DNA of 5,304 bases from contig JAHHQS010000217.1 in NCBI GenBank assembly GCA_020026285.1, positions 1 through 5,304 of the forward strand. The letters run 5' to 3'. A program made the translations under genes and the position numbers. This document shows, one piece after another, positions 1-4,852 of this stretch (the stretch's first letter is position 1; each line of letters begins with the position of its first letter). The notes beneath the pieces are model-generated. The model was not told the DNA's origin. It saw only the letters and a list, made by a program, of their open reading frames with translations, and did not search any database. Origin of the DNA: Parabacteroides sp. (lineage in GTDB: Bacteria > Bacteroidota > Bacteroidia > Bacteroidales > Tannerellaceae).

Positions 1-14
1 TATTGGATAAGTAA
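1..14 (+). CDS. 3' end of a capsule-type nucleotide-sugar dehydratase/epimerase gene (partial, enters from the left)
   Basis: Only the last codons (VLDK, then TAA at 12-14) are inside the window. The reading frame is inferred from the second copy at 2701-2820, where about 39 codons of the same C-terminus are visible. That C-terminus (IVPEFKSQHSKYEVLDK) resembles the end of polysaccharide biosynthesis epimerase/dehydratase proteins (CapD-like) of Bacteroides capsule loci. If so, the intact gene lies to the left, is transcribed rightward, and ends at the hairpin at 117-155. The family call is recollection of a C-terminal signature, not a full domain, so it is moderate at best. Confidence 0.4.
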
Positions 15-21
15 CTTATCC
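5..21. repeat. 17-nt perfect palindrome over the capsule-gene stop codon (left copy)
   Basis: GGATAAGTAACTTATCC has 8-nt arms around a single central base, and its middle TAA is the stop codon of the plus-strand gene. An identical copy lies at 2811-2827 in the other repeat. It could be a small 3'-end hairpin, a protein-binding dyad or a recombination site. No T-run follows, so it is not a classical terminator. Confidence 0.6.
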
Positions 22-116
22 GCATGACTCCTCCCCAACTCCGTTCTGTACTCACCCTGTCTGCCATGACAGGTGGAACTAGTGACCAGAGTCAATGTAT
101 CAGCAATATATGACAA

Positions 117-155
117 AACAACAAAGGAGAGTCTGATAAACTCTCCTTTGTTGTT
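117..155. terminator. Bidirectional hairpin terminator (left copy)
   Basis: Arms at 117-132 and 140-155 are perfectly complementary over 16 bp with a 7-nt loop (ctgataa). The stem is flanked by short A and T runs, so it can work in both directions: for the plus-strand capsule gene ending at 14 and for the minus-strand hicB remnant ending at 167. It is repeated exactly at 2923-2961. Confidence 0.85.
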
Positions 156-166
156 ATAAAAAATAT

Positions 167-457
167 TCATGCTGTCACTGAAATCAATTCATGCCCTAAT
201 GTATTCAAGGCTTTCTTGATCTTTTCCTCCTGTTCCTTTCTTGGTTTTGCTATACCACAAGCATAATGACTTAACTGCCGCTGATTGATTCCTGTTATAT
301 GAGCCAGTGCCGCTTTCGTGAAGATCTTTTGATAATAGAACAATAATGTTTCAACATCAAAATCATACACCAGCTCATAATCTCCATCTAATACTTTTGG
401 ATATTCATCTCCATCTTCTTTTGCCCATTCTACAAAAACAGAAAGACTCTCTTTCAC
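167..457 (-). pseudogene. HicB-family antitoxin remnant, N-terminus missing (left copy)
   Basis: The frame reads about 96 residues from a GTG at 455-457. Residues about 20-44 (PKVLDGDYELVYDFD onward) and the helix-turn-helix at about 48-92 (ITGINQRQLSHY, then KPRKEQ) match the C-terminal two-thirds of Bacteroides HicB-type antitoxins, which are normally about 130-145 residues. The N-terminal partial-RNase-H-like segment is absent: an in-frame TAA lies three codons upstream of the GTG, and no other frame beyond about 460 resumes it. No hicA toxin is visible on either side. The GTG has no clear ribosome binding site, so translation is doubtful. A short orphan DNA-binding protein is the alternative. 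The assignment to HicB-like HTH proteins is good; the call of truncation is an inference from family length. Confidence 0.65.
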
Positions 458-679
458 CTGCTTTTGTTATTCATTAAAAATGCCGTTAAATATGAATTGT
501 CTCGTTTTTAATGCCTATTCTTCAAACAAGACTCCTGTTATCGAGATTCTTTATCTTATCTGCAAATAATCTGCGACATCGAAACTAAACTGGTAACATT
601 TCAACGAATTGACTACCGGCTGCATTTAAGATATAATTTATTTGTAAGGATTAAAGTTTCTTGATATATTGCACTCAGA

Positions 680-710
680 TTATATAGAATATATATACAA
701 AACTATATAA
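680..710. repeat. Inverted repeat, 8-bp arms
   Basis: TTATATAG at 680-687 faces CTATATAA at 703-710 across a 15-nt AT-rich spacer. In DNA this AT-rich, chance dyads are common, so its significance is uncertain. Confidence 0.4.
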
Positions 711-788
711 AAGAATGGCATTGTCATGAGCAAATGAGGGACATCATAATTCCAAGAATTTGCCACTTAAAGAAATTTCAAAAGAATT

Positions 789-812
789 TTATACTATTCA
801 AAAATAGTATAA
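789..812. promoter_or_regulatory. Inverted repeat, possible operator upstream of the ATPase gene
   Basis: TTATACTATT at 789-798 and AATAGTATAA at 803-812 are perfect 10-bp arms with a 4-nt loop (caaa). The dyad ends 51 nt before the ATPase start codon. No T-run follows it on the plus strand, so an operator is more likely than a terminator. The bound protein is unknown. Confidence 0.45.
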
Positions 813-835
813 TGTATCATTTTAACGACCTTTGC

Positions 836-853
836 TACTGTAATAAAACAGTA
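836..853. promoter_or_regulatory. Short inverted repeat directly ahead of the ATPase start
   Basis: TACTGT at 836-841 and ACAGTA at 848-853 flank AATAAA, ending 10 nt before the ATG at 864. This is where an operator or a translation-controlling hairpin would sit. With only 6-bp arms, chance is possible. Confidence 0.35.
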
Positions 854-863
854 TATATAGAGA

Positions 864-1976
864 ATGAATAATAAGTTAACAAAAATAACAATAAAGGGAT
901 ATCGTTCTATTGCATATGATCAACCGATCACTTTAAACATTGGAGACATCAATATATTGCTTGGCGCTAACGGAGCCGGAAAAAGTAATATCATTAGTTT
1001 CTTCAAAATGCTCGGATATATGATGAGTGGTAGTCTGCAAATGTTTATTGCACAATCAGGAACGAATCAGAAGTTTTTACATTACGGCTCAAAAAAGACC
1101 CCTACTCTGAGTGCTGAAATTCGTTTCGATAACGAAAATAGTTATGATATCTATAGATTCAGTTTAACAAGTGCTGTTGCTGACAGACTGATTATCAGCT
1201 CTGAAGAAATAGAATGGAATAAAAAAAACACGAACAAAAAGGCATATACCAAACAGTTAGTCTCCGATTACAATGAATCGGCATTAATAAAACCCGTAAA
1301 TAAGGCAAGTAGCATCATCTGGAAAATCCTTTCTGGCTGTAAAGTCTATCAATTCAGCGATACATCCATGTCATCACCGATGCGACTGTCGTCTTCTGTT
1401 GAATCAGCTCATTATTTACAATCTGAAGGAAACAATCTTGCTTCATTTTTATATTATTTAAAAAACAATTATCCTGCTTCGTATGAAAGGATTATTGATT
1501 ATGTGCAAGAAGTTGTTCCTCAGTTCAAAGATTTCTATCTGGAACCAGAACGTGGATATATTTCATTAAAGTGGATAGATACGTCTGCCAATGACTATGT
1601 ATTTTCTTCAGATCAATTTTCAGATGGCTCCATGAGATTTATTTGTCTGGCTACTCTGTTATTACAACCTGAAGAAACCATGCCCAGCGTCATCATTATT
1701 GACGAACCGGAACTGGGACTTCATCCATACGCTATCAGTCAACTGATAGAAATGATTAAAGATGCATCCATGCATGTTCAGGTGATTGTTGCCACACAGT
1801 CTCCCTCTCTGATTGACGGATTCAGTCTTGACAACGTGTCCATTATTGAGCGTGATGAAGATCTTCAATGCACAACTGTTAAAAACCTGAATAAAGAGGA
1901 TTATATAGAATGGCTGGAAGAATATACCAACAGTGAACTTTGGGACAAGAACATCATAGGAGGAAGACCGATATGA
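864..1976 (+). CDS. AAA_15/AAA_21-type ABC ATPase, OLD-like, probable defence system subunit
   Basis: The product is a 370-residue soluble ABC-type ATPase of the RecF/OLD-like group. The N-terminus (ITIKGYRSI) is the usual first strand of this family. Walker A is GANGAGKS at residues 34-41. The ABC signature is SDGSMR at 253-258, Walker B with the catalytic acidic residue is IIIDEPELGLHP around D280-E281, and ATQSP at 310-314 occupies the switch region. The middle (about 60-235) is the variable insert expected between Walker A and the signature. No membrane segment or signal peptide is seen. It overlaps the DUF4276 gene by 4 nt, so the two are almost certainly co-translated. ATPase plus TOPRIM-like partner is the split OLD layout, as in PARIS, where the ATPase senses phage and restrains the nuclease; that role is inferred here. 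The ATG at 864 gives a family-normal N-terminus; a strong ribosome binding site is not evident. The gene is clearly more AT-rich than the amidase and HU genes, suggesting transfer. Confidence 0.85.
   Translation: MNNKLTKITIKGYRSIAYDQPITLNIGDINILLGANGAGKSNIISFFKMLGYMMSGSLQMFIAQSGTNQKFLHYGSKKTPTLSAEIRFDNENSYDIYRFSLTSAVADRLIISSEEIEWNKKNTNKKAYTKQLVSDYNESALIKPVNKASSIIWKILSGCKVYQFSDTSMSSPMRLSSSVESAHYLQSEGNNLASFLYYLKNNYPASYERIIDYVQEVVPQFKDFYLEPERGYISLKWIDTSANDYVFSSDQFSDGSMRFICLATLLLQPEETMPSVIIIDEPELGLHPYAISQLIEMIKDASMHVQVIVATQSPSLIDGFSLDNVSIIERDEDLQCTTVKNLNKEDYIEWLEEYTNSELWDKNIIGGRPI
1958..1963 (+). promoter_or_regulatory. Shine-Dalgarno site deciding the DUF4276 start
   Basis: AGGAGG lies inside the 3' end of the ATPase gene, 9 nt before the ATG at 1973. 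It favours the ATGA overlap start over the upstream in-frame ATG at 1940, whose extra 11 residues are not family-like. Confidence 0.7.
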
Positions 1977-2689
1977 AAACGGTAATTCTAAATATTCTTT
2001 GTGAAGGCCAAACAGAAGAAAAGTTTGTCAAAGATGTATTGAAACCTTATTTAAAGGATAGAAATATAATCGCAAAGACCCGTTTACTCTGCACTTCCAG
2101 AAAAGAAAATAAAAAGGGGGGACTCGTCAGTTATCAGCAAGCAAAAGCAGATCTGGAAAAATGGCAAAAAGAAAATCTAAGAAAATCAAATGATTCGGAA
2201 ATTCATTATTACACGACCATGTTTGACTTTTATGCTCTTCCAAAGGATTTTCCAGGCTTTGCTGAAGCAAAAGATATGACAGATGCCTATCAGAAAGTGG
2301 AACTGGTTGAAAAACAAATGTTAGAAGATACTCAATTTAAAAATTTCATACCATATATACAATTATACGAATTTGAATCTTTATTATTCAGTGATATAAA
2401 AAAACTGATAAATGAATATCCCAATTGTAAAAAGGAAATTGAGAATTTAAATACAATTCTGACAAAAGAATTTCAAGATAATCCAGAACTAATCAATCAT
2501 AGTGTAAGAACAGCTCCCAGTAAAAGGATTATTGATGCCATTGAAAATAAGAAAAAATACAATTACAATAAACCCAAGAGTGGAGCAAGTATCACTAAAG
2601 CCATTGGCATAGTAAAAATTCTTGAAAGATGTAAACATTTCAGACAATGGGTAGATCAATTAGTCAAACTAAACCCAACCTTTGAATAG
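1973..2689 (+). CDS. DUF4276 family TOPRIM-like protein, probable nuclease/effector partner of the ATPase
   Basis: Starting at 1973 the product is 238 residues, a normal length for DUF4276. It opens with strand-forming residues leading to CEGQTEEKFV (E11, G12, E15, E16), the N-terminal TOPRIM-type acidic motif of the family. FDFYALPKDFPG (D85, P90, G95) follows, then YIQLYEFESLLFSD at 128-141, whose usual QLHEFEALLF has Tyr in place of His. The C-terminal part has APSKRI at 181-186 and a GASITKAIGI helix at 204-213. By analogy with OLD and PARIS TOPRIM subunits, the acidic residues would bind metal and cleave nucleic acid, with activity controlled by the ATPase encoded just upstream; activity is inferred. 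The ATGA overlap and internal AGGAGG indicate coupled translation. The stop at 2687-2689 is followed within about 12 nt by a displaced fragment of a capsule gene, so the cassette ends abruptly here with no proper terminator before the repeat. Confidence 0.8.
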   Translation: MKTVILNILCEGQTEEKFVKDVLKPYLKDRNIIAKTRLLCTSRKENKKGGLVSYQQAKADLEKWQKENLRKSNDSEIHYYTTMFDFYALPKDFPGFAEAKDMTDAYQKVELVEKQMLEDTQFKNFIPYIQLYEFESLLFSDIKKLINEYPNCKKEIENLNTILTKEFQDNPELINHSVRTAPSKRIIDAIENKKKYNYNKPKSGASITKAIGIVKILERCKHFRQWVDQLVKLNPTFE

Positions 2690-2708
2690 CTATCGTATAT
2701 ATGCTATT
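2685..2708. repeat. Short inverted repeat at the cassette/capsule-fragment junction
   Basis: AATAGC at 2685-2690 (over the DUF4276 stop) and GCTATT at 2703-2708 flank a 12-nt AT-rich loop. It sits where cassette sequence gives way to the capsule-gene fragment. It may be a weak hairpin or a scar of the joining event; chance cannot be excluded. Confidence 0.3.
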
Positions 2709-2820
2709 TGCCGAAGGTCTGGCTGCCGTGATTGATGATATGAAAACGGTACGCATCATGAAAGAGATCGTTCCGGAGTTCAAGAGTCAGCATTCCAAAT
2801 ACGAAGTATTGGATAAGTAA
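2701..2820 (+). pseudogene. Displaced 3' fragment of a capsule-type nucleotide-sugar dehydratase/epimerase gene
   Basis: An open frame of 39 codons ends at TAA 2818-2820 with no gene body in front; an in-frame stop occurs at 2683-2685. The peptide contains KTVRIMKEIVPEFKSQ and ends SKYEVLDK, typical of the C-terminus of Bacteroides polysaccharide biosynthesis epimerase/dehydratase proteins. Its last 14 nt equal positions 1-14, so the matching gene presumably runs in from the left edge. The ATG at 2701 is probably fortuitous. Base composition changes from the AT-rich cassette to a more balanced sequence at about 2710. The fragment is most simply the old 3' end of the capsule gene, left over when the cassette arrived. 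Confidence 0.55.
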
Positions 2821-2827
2821 CTTATCC
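2811..2827. repeat. 17-nt perfect palindrome over the stop codon (right copy)
   Basis: Second copy of GGATAAGTAACTTATCC, centred on the TAA of the displaced capsule-gene fragment. See the copy at 5-21. Confidence 0.6.
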
Positions 2828-2922
2828 GCATGACTCCTCCCCAACTCCGTTCTGTACTCACCCTGTCTGCCATGACAGGTGGAACTAGTGACCAGAGTCA
2901 ATGTATCAGCAATATATGACAA

Positions 2923-2961
2923 AACAACAAAGGAGAGTCTGATAAACTCTCCTTTGTTGTT
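2923..2961. terminator. Bidirectional hairpin terminator (right copy)
   Basis: Exact copy of the 16-bp-stem, 7-nt-loop hairpin at 117-155. Here it could also end read-through transcripts from the ATPase/DUF4276 operon, which has no other strong terminator. Confidence 0.85.
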
Positions 2962-2972
2962 ATAAAAAATAT

Positions 2973-3180
2973 TCATGCTGTCACTGAAATCAATTCATGC
3001 CCTAATGTATTCAAGGCTTTCTTGATCTTTTCCTCCTGTTCCTTTCTTGGTTTTGCTATACCACAAGCATAATGACTTAACTGCCGCTGATTGATTCCTG
3101 TTATATGAGCCAGTGCCGCTTTCGTGAAGATCTTTTGATAATAGAACAATAATGTTTCAACATCAAAATCATACACCAGC
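2973..3180 (-). pseudogene. HicB-family antitoxin remnant, more severely truncated (right copy)
   Basis: About 68 codons remain, from LVYDFD through the complete helix-turn-helix to the stop at 2973-2975. The frame is cut at 3180. The junction with the following sequence happens to create an ATG at 3180-3182, so a 69-residue HTH-only peptide could be read, but no ribosome binding site is evident. The retained part is identical to the left copy. Neither copy keeps the HicB N-terminal domain or a hicA partner, so neither is expected to form a toxin-antitoxin system. Confidence 0.65.
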
Positions 3181-3213
3181 ATCTGTATTAGAAATACATG
3201 ATCGTTATCCCCC

Positions 3214-3255
3214 CAAAAAGGGCAGAGAAAGAACTTGTATCCTTTCCCTGCCCTT
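3214..3255 (-). terminator. Terminator of the amidase gene
   Basis: Arms at 3220-3231 and 3242-3253 (gggcagagaaag and ctttccctgccc) pair over 12 positions. The single mismatch becomes a G-U pair in minus-strand RNA, so the stem is sound in that direction. On the minus strand a run of T follows the stem. It lies 13 nt past the amidase stop codon. Confidence 0.8.
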
Positions 3256-3266
3256 ACTACTATCCC

Positions 3267-4001
3267 CTATTTCCTGAACCAGCCCTTGACACTTCGAATG
3301 ATATTACGGACGGTCCGGATAAGATCACGAACCTGATCGATTATGACGAAGAGCGAATTGATCAGGGGAGACTGAACAAATCGCAAGGCGCCTACGGTGG
3401 ACTGCCGGGAATCCTCTACCGAACGAAGGTATCGCCTGATTCCCTGTACGTGCAGATTCACGATCACGTGCTTACCCTCTTCCGACAACAAATAGTCTAC
3501 GTCCTTTTGATTGTCCAGGAAAAGATTTTCTGTAAGTACACACGGACAACTGGTGTCCCGACAGATGGCCAGATTCTGCGACCAGTAGGGTTCCTGATGC
3601 GAATATACCCGTACCTTCAGTCCCGATTCTCTGGCTGCCGTAATCAGATCGCGGGCAAATGCCTTGCTCTCTGCCGAAGCTTCATTCCCGATATAGGCCG
3701 ACCACCCGTTTGCCTCATGCCATTCTCCATCCGATGACGATGCATTGCAATGGATGGAGATCAGCAGCACGTTCTCCTTCCCTGCCCGCTGGCAGATCTC
3801 GTTCACGCGGCGGCACCGTTCGCGCAACGGGATGTCCTCCTCTTCCAGAACAATCCTTTCCGAATCGATACCATACTTCTGCAACTCGATCACCAGCCGT
3901 TCGGCAATCTCCCTGGTGTAGGCATATTCCCGGAGCCGCAAGTCGGGCGATTGCTTTCCCGGAGTCTCTTCTCCGTGCCCGTTATCAATAAGTATTTTCA
4001 T
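3267..4001 (-). CDS. N-acetylmuramoyl-L-alanine amidase (Amidase_3 family) with a C-terminal helical tail
   Basis: The 244-residue product should cleave the amide bond between N-acetylmuramic acid and L-alanine in peptidoglycan. Amidase_3 motifs are in order: IDNGHG with H9; E25 in the LREYAYTREIAERL helix (second zinc ligand by alignment with AmiC-type enzymes); SIHCNAS with H84; and LTENLF with the catalytic E158. All zinc and catalytic positions are present, so it should be active. The catalytic domain ends near residue 195. The last 50 or so residues form an extra segment with hydrophobic and basic helices (LINSLFVIIDQV, then IRTVRNIIRSVKGW) that might attach to a membrane or partner. There is no signal peptide, so export would need another route. 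The start is fixed because IDNGHG follows immediately, and a strong Shine-Dalgarno precedes it. It is the downstream gene of the HU/DUF4248 minus-strand set, a common grouping beside Bacteroides capsule loci, though its role there is unknown. GC content is higher than in the cassette. Confidence 0.9.
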   Translation of the reverse strand: MKILIDNGHGEETPGKQSPDLRLREYAYTREIAERLVIELQKYGIDSERIVLEEEDIPLRERCRRVNEICQRAGKENVLLISIHCNASSSDGEWHEANGWSAYIGNEASAESKAFARDLITAARESGLKVRVYSHQEPYWSQNLAICRDTSCPCVLTENLFLDNQKDVDYLLSEEGKHVIVNLHVQGIRRYLRSVEDSRQSTVGALRFVQSPLINSLFVIIDQVRDLIRTVRNIIRSVKGWFRK

Positions 4002-4003
4002 TT

Positions 4004-4014
4004 CACCTCCTTTT
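4004..4014 (-). promoter_or_regulatory. Unusually strong Shine-Dalgarno for the amidase gene
   Basis: The minus strand reads AAAAGGAGGTG with GGAGG four nt from the ATG. Bacteroidales genes usually lack such a sequence, so this site is exceptional and implies efficient independent translation. Confidence 0.75.
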
Positions 4015-4028
4015 TTAATGTTTTAGTG

Positions 4029-4049
4029 TCCAGCATTCAGCATCCAGCT
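4029..4049. repeat. Three 7-bp tandem repeats in the amidase leader
   Basis: TCCAGCA, TTCAGCA and TCCAGCT follow one another without a gap, about 28-48 nt upstream of the amidase ATG. Possible regulatory spacer or slippage-prone repeat; function unknown. Confidence 0.6.
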
Positions 4050-4054
4050 TTTTT

Positions 4055-4067
4055 GTCAACAGTCAAT
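4055..4067 (-). promoter_or_regulatory. Paired TTGAC elements upstream of the amidase
   Basis: On the minus strand ATTGAC (4067-4062) and GTTGAC (4060-4055) lie 7 bp apart in the 215-bp gap between HU and amidase. They resemble the GTTGAC array ahead of HU. No matching -7 TAnnTTTG box was found downstream of them, so a promoter here is only possible. The rest of the gap (4081-4216) holds short GC-rich hairpins such as gacgg/ccgtc at 4089-4103 and no recognisable gene. Confidence 0.35.
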
Positions 4068-4216
4068 TAATAATCCCTGCAAAGAGCGGACGGACAGACC
4101 GTCATGCCCTGTCTTGCCGTACCGGATACGGCTTCGCACATGAACGGCCGGAACAGCGGGAAGCATCTGTCTGATGCCTCCCTCAGATCAGGCCGACGGT
4201 TGCGAGCGACCTCCCG

Positions 4217-4654
4217 TTAAGGAATCACATCGTCCACATCATCCTTGCCAGAAGGCGAATCATCCTTGTCCGCACGATTGTAGGTTGCCAGTGTACGCAT
4301 TTCCTGCAGACGCTTTCCCGGATGGAAGATTACTCGAGGCTTGCGAAGCAATGCCGATGTAAACTCGTCGGCGGATGGCGATCCCTTGCTGCTGGCCGAG
4401 ATACGGAAGTTACCCAGATCGGCAAACTCGATCACCTCGCTGTTCTTCAGGTGGTTCACCAGTACCCAGATCATTCGGTCGAGTACCGCCTTGATGTCGG
4501 CCGATGTCAGTGTACAGGTTTCTGCAATCTCTTCACACAAATCATTGAAATGCACATTGCGTGTGCTTACAGACTGGGCATAAAACAGTTTGGCATCCTG
4601 TGATGCACCCTTCGACATGTCGCGTCTCTGTACCAATACATAATTTATAGCCAT
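4217..4654 (-). CDS. HU-like DNA-binding protein (HU-HIG type)
   Basis: The 145-residue protein has an HU/IHF-like fold with the Bacteroidales HU-HIG features. Its N-terminus MAINYVLVQRRDMSKG leads into the helical part (about 33-70, VHFNDLCEEIAETCTLTSADIKAVLDRM). The conserved turn FADLGNFRISASSKG follows at 77-91, and the DNA-binding arm region ends with RVIFHPGKRLQ around 107-116. The tail (about 127-145) is rich in Asp and Lys, typical of this group. It probably binds DNA without strict sequence preference and shapes the nucleoid or a local regulatory complex. Such genes recur next to amidase and DUF4248 genes near Bacteroides capsule loci; the purpose of that linkage is not known. It has its own promoter with a -7 TACCTTTG box and an upstream array of four GTTGAC elements. 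The ATG at 4654 has no Shine-Dalgarno, as is normal in this phylum. Confidence 0.88.
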   Translation of the reverse strand: MAINYVLVQRRDMSKGASQDAKLFYAQSVSTRNVHFNDLCEEIAETCTLTSADIKAVLDRMIWVLVNHLKNSEVIEFADLGNFRISASSKGSPSADEFTSALLRKPRVIFHPGKRLQEMRTLATYNRADKDDSPSGKDDVDDVIP

Positions 4655-4716
4655 GATATACTACCGACAAGGTATTATGAATCAGCGTCATTGCCTCTTC
4701 ATCCCTTATCGTATCA

Positions 4717-4750
4717 CAAAGGTACGGCACGCCCGGAGCACGGAGTCAAC
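4717..4750 (-). promoter_or_regulatory. Promoter of the HU gene
   Basis: The minus strand has TACCTTTG at 4724-4717, a perfect match to the Bacteroides -7 box TAnnTTTG. A GTTG at 4750-4747, 22 nt upstream, takes the place of the -33 TTTG. Transcription would start near 4710, leaving a leader of about 56 nt before the HU ATG. Confidence 0.65.
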
Positions 4751-4780
4751 CTGAGTCAACGAAGGTCAACGTCTGTCAAC
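4745..4780 (-). repeat. Four GTTGAC repeats in 10-bp register upstream of HU
   Basis: The plus strand has GTCAAC at 4745-4750, 4755-4760, 4765-4770 and 4775-4780, that is GTTGAC on the minus strand, each separated by 4 unrelated bases. The 10-bp period puts all copies on nearly the same face of the helix. The copy nearest the gene overlaps the -33 position. This is the arrangement of a cooperative activator or repressor array. Confidence 0.85.
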
Positions 4781-4852
4781 CATCAGACGGAAATGTTTCG
4801 TTTTTACCGGAAACAGACAGGAAGAAGGCGTCAGAAAGGCTGTGGTTTTCCG

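Larger units (their letters stand above)
1..374. repeat. Left copy of a long direct repeat (at least 374 bp)
   Basis: Positions 1-374 read base for base the same as 2807-3180, at a constant offset of 2806 with no mismatch or gap seen. The match stops at 375 (t) versus 3181 (a). The left end lies outside the window, so the repeat may extend up to about 106 bp further into the capsule-gene end seen at 2701-2806. It contains the last codons of that gene, a terminator hairpin and the C-terminal part of a hicB-like gene. With its partner it brackets the ATPase/DUF4276 cassette. Identity over this length implies a recent duplication or continuing gene conversion. Confidence 0.95.
458..863. other. 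AT-rich gene-free leader upstream of the ATPase operon
   Basis: No convincing coding region was found on either strand; the longest plus-strand frame noticed, from 491, is 25 codons and matches nothing I know. No hicA-like or integrase-like sequence is recognisable. The stretch is AT-rich, especially at 640-720 and 760-863, and holds three inverted repeats (680-710, 789-812, 836-853). It probably contains the promoter and operators of the ATPase/DUF4276 operon, but no TAnnTTTG box with a properly spaced -33 TTTG was found. The nearest is GACCTTTG at 827-834, which departs from consensus at the first base. Confidence 0.6.
2807..3180. repeat. Right copy of the long direct repeat (374 bp)
   Basis: Identical by eye to 1-374. 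Its right end at 3180 cuts the hicB-like frame at a different point from the left copy, which continues into 83 more nucleotides of hicB (375-457). This end therefore marks a deletion or recombination breakpoint. Beyond it begins the terminator region of the amidase gene. Confidence 0.95.

Noticed and set aside
458..863. Retron-type or CRISPR-type non-coding RNA in the ATPase leader
   Set aside because: No reverse transcriptase is encoded nearby and no regular repeat-spacer pattern exists; the dyads alone do not support it.
1662..1868. Minus-strand open frame inside the ATPase gene
   Set aside because: Antisense to the Walker B region of a clear ATPase.
2704..2976. Minus-strand open frame of 90 codons
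   Set aside because: It runs antisense through the capsule-gene fragment and the terminator hairpin, so it is not a plausible gene.
1..3180. Insertion sequence or composite transposon
   Set aside because: No transposase, no terminal inverted repeats and no short target-site duplication were seen; the repeats consist of host-like gene ends.
3198..4070. Plus-strand open frames over the amidase gene (3198-3737, 3659-3991, 3750-4070)
   Set aside because: They are antisense to a gene with all Amidase_3 catalytic motifs, resemble no known family and have odd composition rich in Arg, Pro and Ser.
4002..4216. Small 'smalltalk'-type protein gene expected between HU and amidase
   Set aside because: In many Bacteroides loci such a small hydrophobic protein lies here. 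The only minus-strand frame noticed, 37 codons starting MLPAVPAVHV, is not membrane-like and does not resemble it.
4174..4362. Plus-strand open frame of 62 codons
   Set aside because: Mostly antisense to the end of the HU gene; rich in Pro, His and Cys with no family match.
4322..4603. Plus-strand open frames over the HU gene (4322-4603, 4341-4583)
   Set aside because: Antisense shadows of the well-supported HU-HIG coding sequence.
4542..4730. Minus-strand open frame of 62 codons
   Set aside because: It overlaps the HU gene start and promoter in another frame; no family features.
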